Of a stretch of DNA of 34,623 nt, positions 31,640 through 34,623 are shown in pieces. The notes below the pieces were generated by a model. It did not search any database and was not told the DNA's origin. It saw nothing but the letters and a program-made list of their open reading frames with translations. The translations under genes were made by a program, and so were the position numbers. Source of the stretch: Anaerolineae bacterium (GTDB lineage Bacteria; Chloroflexota; Anaerolineae; Aggregatilineales; Phototrophicaceae); the NCBI GenBank assembly GCA_017303635.1, contig JAFLCG010000030.1, positions 1 to 34,623 on the forward strand. Direction: 5' to 3'. How positions within the stretch are numbered: position 1 is the first letter of the stretch; each line of letters begins with the position of its first letter.

Positions 31640-31790
31640 TTGCTTGCAGCAATCAAACCGGGGGGACTGTTGCAGCGATTGCTGCAATTTCAGTCTCGGC
31701 AGACGGATTTAGAGTTACAGCGGGTGGATATACGGGCGAAGACTGCCTTCGACATAATCCACCCCTACATTCACACTTGGCAACATCATA
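31640..31790 (-). promoter_or_regulatory. structured leader and putative promoter of proA
   Basis: A possible extended -10 (TGCTATGAT, complement of 31785-31793) precedes a leader with two hairpins. The first is GGGTGGAT/ATCCACCC (31764-31757 with 31729-31722), enclosing a 5-bp inner stem. The second is 31695-31665, a 5-bp and a 7-bp stem split by an AAA bulge. TTGCAGCAAT in the second hairpin can also pair with a copy downstream (31653-31644). No U-run follows, so regulation, if any, would act on translation or stability. Confidence 0.45.
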
Positions 31791-31804
31791 GCATCTATCT
31801 GGAA

Positions 31805-31832
31805 CAAAACCGGAACATACGTTCCGATTTTG
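31805..31832. promoter_or_regulatory. LexA/DinR-like palindrome, copy 2, upstream of proA
   Basis: The core CGGAACATACGTTCCG (31811-31826) is a near-perfect palindrome and matches GAACRNRYGTTY. It is flanked by CAAAAC and ATTTTG. It lies in the -35 area of the putative proA promoter and is nearly identical over 27-28 bases to the element at 14943-14969. Confidence 0.45.
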
Positions 31833-31878
31833 GCTCATTTTTGGGACGGACGCAGATGATGGTCGATGTCGGGCGGAC

Positions 31879-31890
31879 GAGGCGCGCCTC
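31879..31890. repeat. GC palindrome
   Basis: GAGGCGCGCCTC is a perfect 12-base palindrome in the gap between proA and the large lipoprotein. Its flanks (GGGCGGAC on the left, ATCCC on the right) look like a common intergenic repeat type. Confidence 0.4.
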
Positions 31891-31938
31891 ATCCCTACAA
31901 AGGCGGAATCTTACGCAAGTGTTGTCATTTTGGTTAGG

Positions 31939-34320
31939 TCACGGCCCCAGCGTTACGATACCACCAATCGCACCGGCAATCCAGCCAATCGCGCCGTCAG
32001 CCGTCTGCACCTGCCACCAGGTTGCGCCATCGGCCTCGACCGGCCCTGCCAGGATGACGACGTACTCGCCCGTGACCAGGAAACCGCGCACAAAATCGAA
32101 GCCGGTACCCGGCCCACTGCGGATATTGAGGGTCTCCGAGTAGACGCGCAGCTGCTGACCGGGGAAGTAGATGGCTCCTTCGACTACGCCGGCTGGTGTG
32201 GGCGGGGTGGTCGGCCCGCTGAAGCCATCGCCGGGGGGTAGGTCGCCCTCCACCCAGTTGACCGCCCGCGCCCCACTGACCAGGCCGGTGATCTCCGTCA
32301 CGCTGCCATCAATGGAGGCCAGGTACTGCCGCCCATTCGCTTCGACATAGACGGCGCGCCCATCCGGGCTCCAGATGACTCGCTGCGGGAAGCCGTCGCC
32401 AATCGGCGCGGTCAGGGGCTGACCGAACATGTTGTAGAGCGCCAGCGGACTGCCCGGTGGCGCACCACGCCCCCCCGGCCCGCCGAGCGCATAGACACTG
32501 CCATCCACCGCCTGATTGGCAAAACCCATCCACAGGCCGTTATCGGCCGCGGCGAAGAGCAGTTCGCTGAAGCTGCCATCCCGGTTGATCCAACCGACGT
32601 AGACGTTGTCATCCGGGCCGCGCCCGCTGACCAGCACCCGGCTCCCATCCCGCGACCAACTGCCGTAGTCATGACGGAACACCGGCGGGCGGACATCGCG
32701 GGCGCGTTCATCAAAGGTCACGGGCATGATGATGATGGCACCCCGCCCACCTTCCGCCGGCAGAGTCAATTGACCGAGGAGGGCATCGCTGGTGGGTGAC
32801 CAGGCGATGGTATCCGTCACCCAGTTATCCGGGTTGATCGGATTGCTGATGATCTGACAACCGGGGAAACCAGGGGACGGACAATCCACCAGCAGTTGGA
32901 TGGGCGGGAACTGACCCGGCTGCACGAACCAGACGCCATCTTTGGCGACTTTCCGACCAGCGACGACAAAGGCCAGGTAGCGCCCATCCGGGGACCAGGC
33001 CAGCGCGCTGACGTAGGCATCGTTGCCTTCCCGAGTCTCGGCGAAGAACTGGGAGAACGGGGACATATCCGGGCGGTAGGCACCGGCACCGTTGACGCCC
33101 GTCAGGTACAGGTTACCACTGGAGTCGGTGGTGACGTACAGGTTCGGGTCAACCGGATTACGGGCGAAGAGCGCGGTATCCCGCAGCAGCGTAAAGCCGG
33201 TACTGATCAACCCGCCGTTGGTCGTCAGGGCAAAGGCGCGGGTTTCCGGCTGTGGCGGTTGGAAAAAGACCGGCGGGGCGGCAGTGACAATGGGTGCCAG
33301 AGTCACGCGCAAGGCGACGGTCGGCTGGAGAGTGGCGGTCGCGGTCGGCACACCTGCCTGCGGATCAACCGTTGCCGGGATGGGCGAGACTTCGGCTGGT
33401 GGAGCTTCTGCCGTGATGAAGGTCGGAGTCGCATCGAGCGTCGGCGGCGGGGCGGTGGGGAGTTCAGCCGTCGGAGCAGGTGGTTGCGTCGGTACCGGAG
33501 CTTGAGCGGTTTGAATGGCGTTCAGTTCTTCTGGCGAGAGCGTCCGCGTGCTGGTCGCGGTTGGCCTGGGTGTGGTCGAAGCCGTTTCGGTCAGCGAGGC
33601 GGTCAGAGTCACGGTCGCGGTGGCAGTCGCAGTCTCGGTCAGTGTGATCGTGGCTGTAGGGGTAGGCGTCTCCGTCGGCGCTGGAGTCTCGGTCGGTGGC
33701 AGCGGTGTCAGGCTGGGTGTCCAGGTCAGCGATGGCGTGAGCGTCAAGGTGAGCGTTGCGGTCGGTGTTTCCGTCGGCGGTGGGGTCGCGGTAGCGGTCA
33801 GCGTCGCGGTCGGGATGATCGGCAGCGGTGTCGGGCTGGGCAAGGGGGTTTGCGTCGCAGTTGGCACCGGCGTGAAGGTGTGCGATGGGGTGAGCGTGGC
33901 GGTCGGGGTAGCGGTGGGCGTATTCGTCAAGGTGGCGGTCGGCGTGGCAGACGCGGTCGCGGTGACGCTCGGCACTGGCGAATTCGAGGCGGTCGCGCTG
34001 GGGGTGCTGGTCGCAGTCAAGGTCACTGTGAGGGTGTGGGTCGCTGTCGCCGTTGCTGTCGTCGTTTGGGTGAGCGACGCGGTCGCGGTCAGCGTAGGCG
34101 TGGGGCTGGCGGTCGGAGTCAGGGTCGCGGTTGCTGTTGCAGTCGCCGTCGGGAGGATGACGACGACGGTTGGCAGCGGCGTGGCGGTGGCCGGAATGGT
34201 TGCGGTGGGTGTGCGGGTCGGCGCGACCGTGGGCGTGACCTCCGGCACTGCCAGTGTACAGGAAGCCAGGAGTAATCCGATCAGCAGCAGCCACGCCCGT
34301 TTGACCATCAGATTTTTCAC
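31939..34320 (-). CDS. large stalk lipoprotein with TolB-like propeller and SH3b domain
   Basis: A 793-aa exported lipoprotein. The signal core ends in a lipobox LLASC (Cys at residue 21). Residues about 25-300 are almost only Thr, Pro, Ala, Ser, Val and Leu, a likely extended stalk. A WD40/TolB-like propeller follows with blades such as LAWSPDGRYLAFVV, IAWSPTSDALLGQL, GSWSRDGSRVLVSG and VIWSPDGRAVYVEA. The C-terminal ~75 residues are an SH3b domain (LNIRSGPGTGFDFVRGFLVT, WWQVQTADGAIGWIAG). It probably sits on the outer face of the cell and binds cell wall or other polymers. The start is GTG 34320 or, better spaced behind GGGGTG, ATG 34308. Confidence 0.88.
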   Translation of the reverse strand: MKNLMVKRAWLLLIGLLLASCTLAVPEVTPTVAPTRTPTATIPATATPLPTVVVILPTATATATATLTPTASPTPTLTATASLTQTTTATATATHTLTVTLTATSTPSATASNSPVPSVTATASATPTATLTNTPTATPTATLTPSHTFTPVPTATQTPLPSPTPLPIIPTATLTATATPPPTETPTATLTLTLTPSLTWTPSLTPLPPTETPAPTETPTPTATITLTETATATATVTLTASLTETASTTPRPTATSTRTLSPEELNAIQTAQAPVPTQPPAPTAELPTAPPPTLDATPTFITAEAPPAEVSPIPATVDPQAGVPTATATLQPTVALRVTLAPIVTAAPPVFFQPPQPETRAFALTTNGGLISTGFTLLRDTALFARNPVDPNLYVTTDSSGNLYLTGVNGAGAYRPDMSPFSQFFAETREGNDAYVSALAWSPDGRYLAFVVAGRKVAKDGVWFVQPGQFPPIQLLVDCPSPGFPGCQIISNPINPDNWVTDTIAWSPTSDALLGQLTLPAEGGRGAIIIMPVTFDERARDVRPPVFRHDYGSWSRDGSRVLVSGRGPDDNVYVGWINRDGSFSELLFAAADNGLWMGFANQAVDGSVYALGGPGGRGAPPGSPLALYNMFGQPLTAPIGDGFPQRVIWSPDGRAVYVEANGRQYLASIDGSVTEITGLVSGARAVNWVEGDLPPGDGFSGPTTPPTPAGVVEGAIYFPGQQLRVYSETLNIRSGPGTGFDFVRGFLVTGEYVVILAGPVEADGATWWQVQTADGAIGWIAGAIGGIVTLGP

Positions 34321-34496
34321 CCCAACAAAACTTTAACCGCACAGGCGCAGAGGCCGCAAAGGGTTACGGGTTTTTAGATGGAAGTAACCCATGCATACCC
34401 TCCTCTGCAATTCTGCTTCTCTGCCTCGATTATAGGCGTTCAGGGGTTGTCGTCACAGTCGGGCAGTGGGCGGCTGACCTCCGCTCAACCTATCCC
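34321..34496. promoter_or_regulatory. 5' region of the large lipoprotein gene
   Basis: A perfect TATAAT (complement of 34429-34434) with TGTGAC 17 bases upstream is a possible promoter. The 5' UTR contains a hairpin (GGGTTAC at 34361-34367 with GTAACCC at 34384-34390). A very short frame with a good ribosome site (AGAGGAGGGT ATG, complement near 34392) is also present, but has no clear purpose. Confidence 0.4.
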
Positions 34497-34623
34497 TGAC
34501 CTTACCCCGATTCAACGGACAGTAAAAGTGTCAGGGGCAGGCGAGTTGCTCGTAATCGACAGGGCTGAGATAACCCAAAGCCGAGTGCCGCCGCTGACGG
34601 TTGTACCAGATTTCAATGTACTC
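34497..34623 (-). mobile_element. 3' end of the same IS3-family element, inverted copy (partial)
   Basis: The last 127 bases are the exact reverse complement of the first 127. The sequence begins TG at 34497, the expected outer end of an IS3-family element, and runs into the transposase frame. The rest of this copy lies beyond the window. Confidence 0.85.
34531..34623 (-). CDS. IS3-family transposase (OrfB), C-terminal fragment, second copy
   Basis: Thirty codons and a stop, identical to 1-93 on the other strand (YNRQRRHSALGYLSP motif). It is cut by the end of the window. Both transposase fragments point inward, toward the genes of the window. Confidence 0.85.
   Translation of the reverse strand, partial: EYIEIWYNRQRRHSALGYLSPVDYEQLACP

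Noticed and set aside
31653..31892. 79-codon minus-strand frame before proA
   Set aside because: It crosses the palindromic repeats and the proA leader, lacks a ribosome site, and its composition is unlike neighbouring genes.
32896..34275. Plus-strand open frame of 459 codons rich in Arg and Gly
   Set aside because: It mirrors the Thr/Pro-rich stalk of the lipoprotein; the composition is explained by the opposite strand.
1..34623. Composite transposon carrying the whole window
   Set aside because: Inverted IS ends flank it, but the cargo is mostly housekeeping or conserved chromosomal genes and the ends match an assembly k-mer boundary.

Overview
The window looks like chromosomal DNA from a GC-rich bacterium, most likely a Chloroflexota member of the Anaerolineae type. 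This is inferred from gene content: Thr/Pro/Ala-rich stalk lipoproteins carrying SH3b or LysM domains, a transmembrane Ser/Thr kinase with a proline-rich external linker, an ECF sigma factor with a SnoaL-like tail, and many conserved proteins of unknown function. No rRNA, tRNA or CRISPR array was seen. The two ends are the same 127 bases in inverted orientation, namely the 3' end of an IS3-family element. The piece is therefore a chromosomal segment between two IS copies, and the ends look like assembly break points.

Layout. 1-2518: IS end, tandem palindromic repeats, a small conserved protein, and an SRPBCC protein divergent from an ECF sigma factor. 2522-8612: a Ser/Thr kinase divergent from a Clp-type AAA+ unfoldase, then a GH13 glycosidase. 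8688-10213: a small membrane protein, a small hypothetical, ridA and an MmcQ/YjbR protein. 10214-13864: two pairs of paralogous genes of unknown function on the minus strand. 13940-15980: a secreted repeat protein, a structured gap with a LexA-like palindrome, and a GAF protein. 16192-18318: metG with a long regulated leader. 18443-22370: two glycosyltransferases and a polytopic membrane protein, ending at a strong terminator. 22512-24616: a tocopherol-cyclase-family protein and a LysM lipoprotein gene broken by one in-frame amber codon. 24757-27640: a MarR regulon (PPOX flavoprotein, DUF6069-like membrane protein, MarR), a divergent APH(6)-like kinase and a hypothetical. 27824-31623: phosphoesterase, lipid kinase, response regulator and proA. 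31939-34320: a large stalk lipoprotein with a beta-propeller and SH3b domain.

The most notable find is upstream of metG. On the minus strand a near-consensus promoter (TTGACT, 17-base spacer, TATACT) starts transcription at or next to the ATG of a 26-codon reading frame beginning MNICFLMPMRMLCPP. The frame is followed by a strong intrinsic terminator (18148-18179). A 9-base segment inside the frame is perfectly complementary to the 5' arm of that terminator, and another segment can pair with the first. These are the parts of a ribosome-mediated attenuator that would read methionyl-tRNA charging and control methionyl-tRNA synthetase. This is a sequence-based inference and needs comparative and transcript evidence.

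Second in interest is a compact MarR circuit. One palindrome (ATTAGYCGRCTAAY) lies at the marR start and in the promoter of the downstream two-gene operon, and a one-mismatch copy lies before the glycosyltransferase operon.
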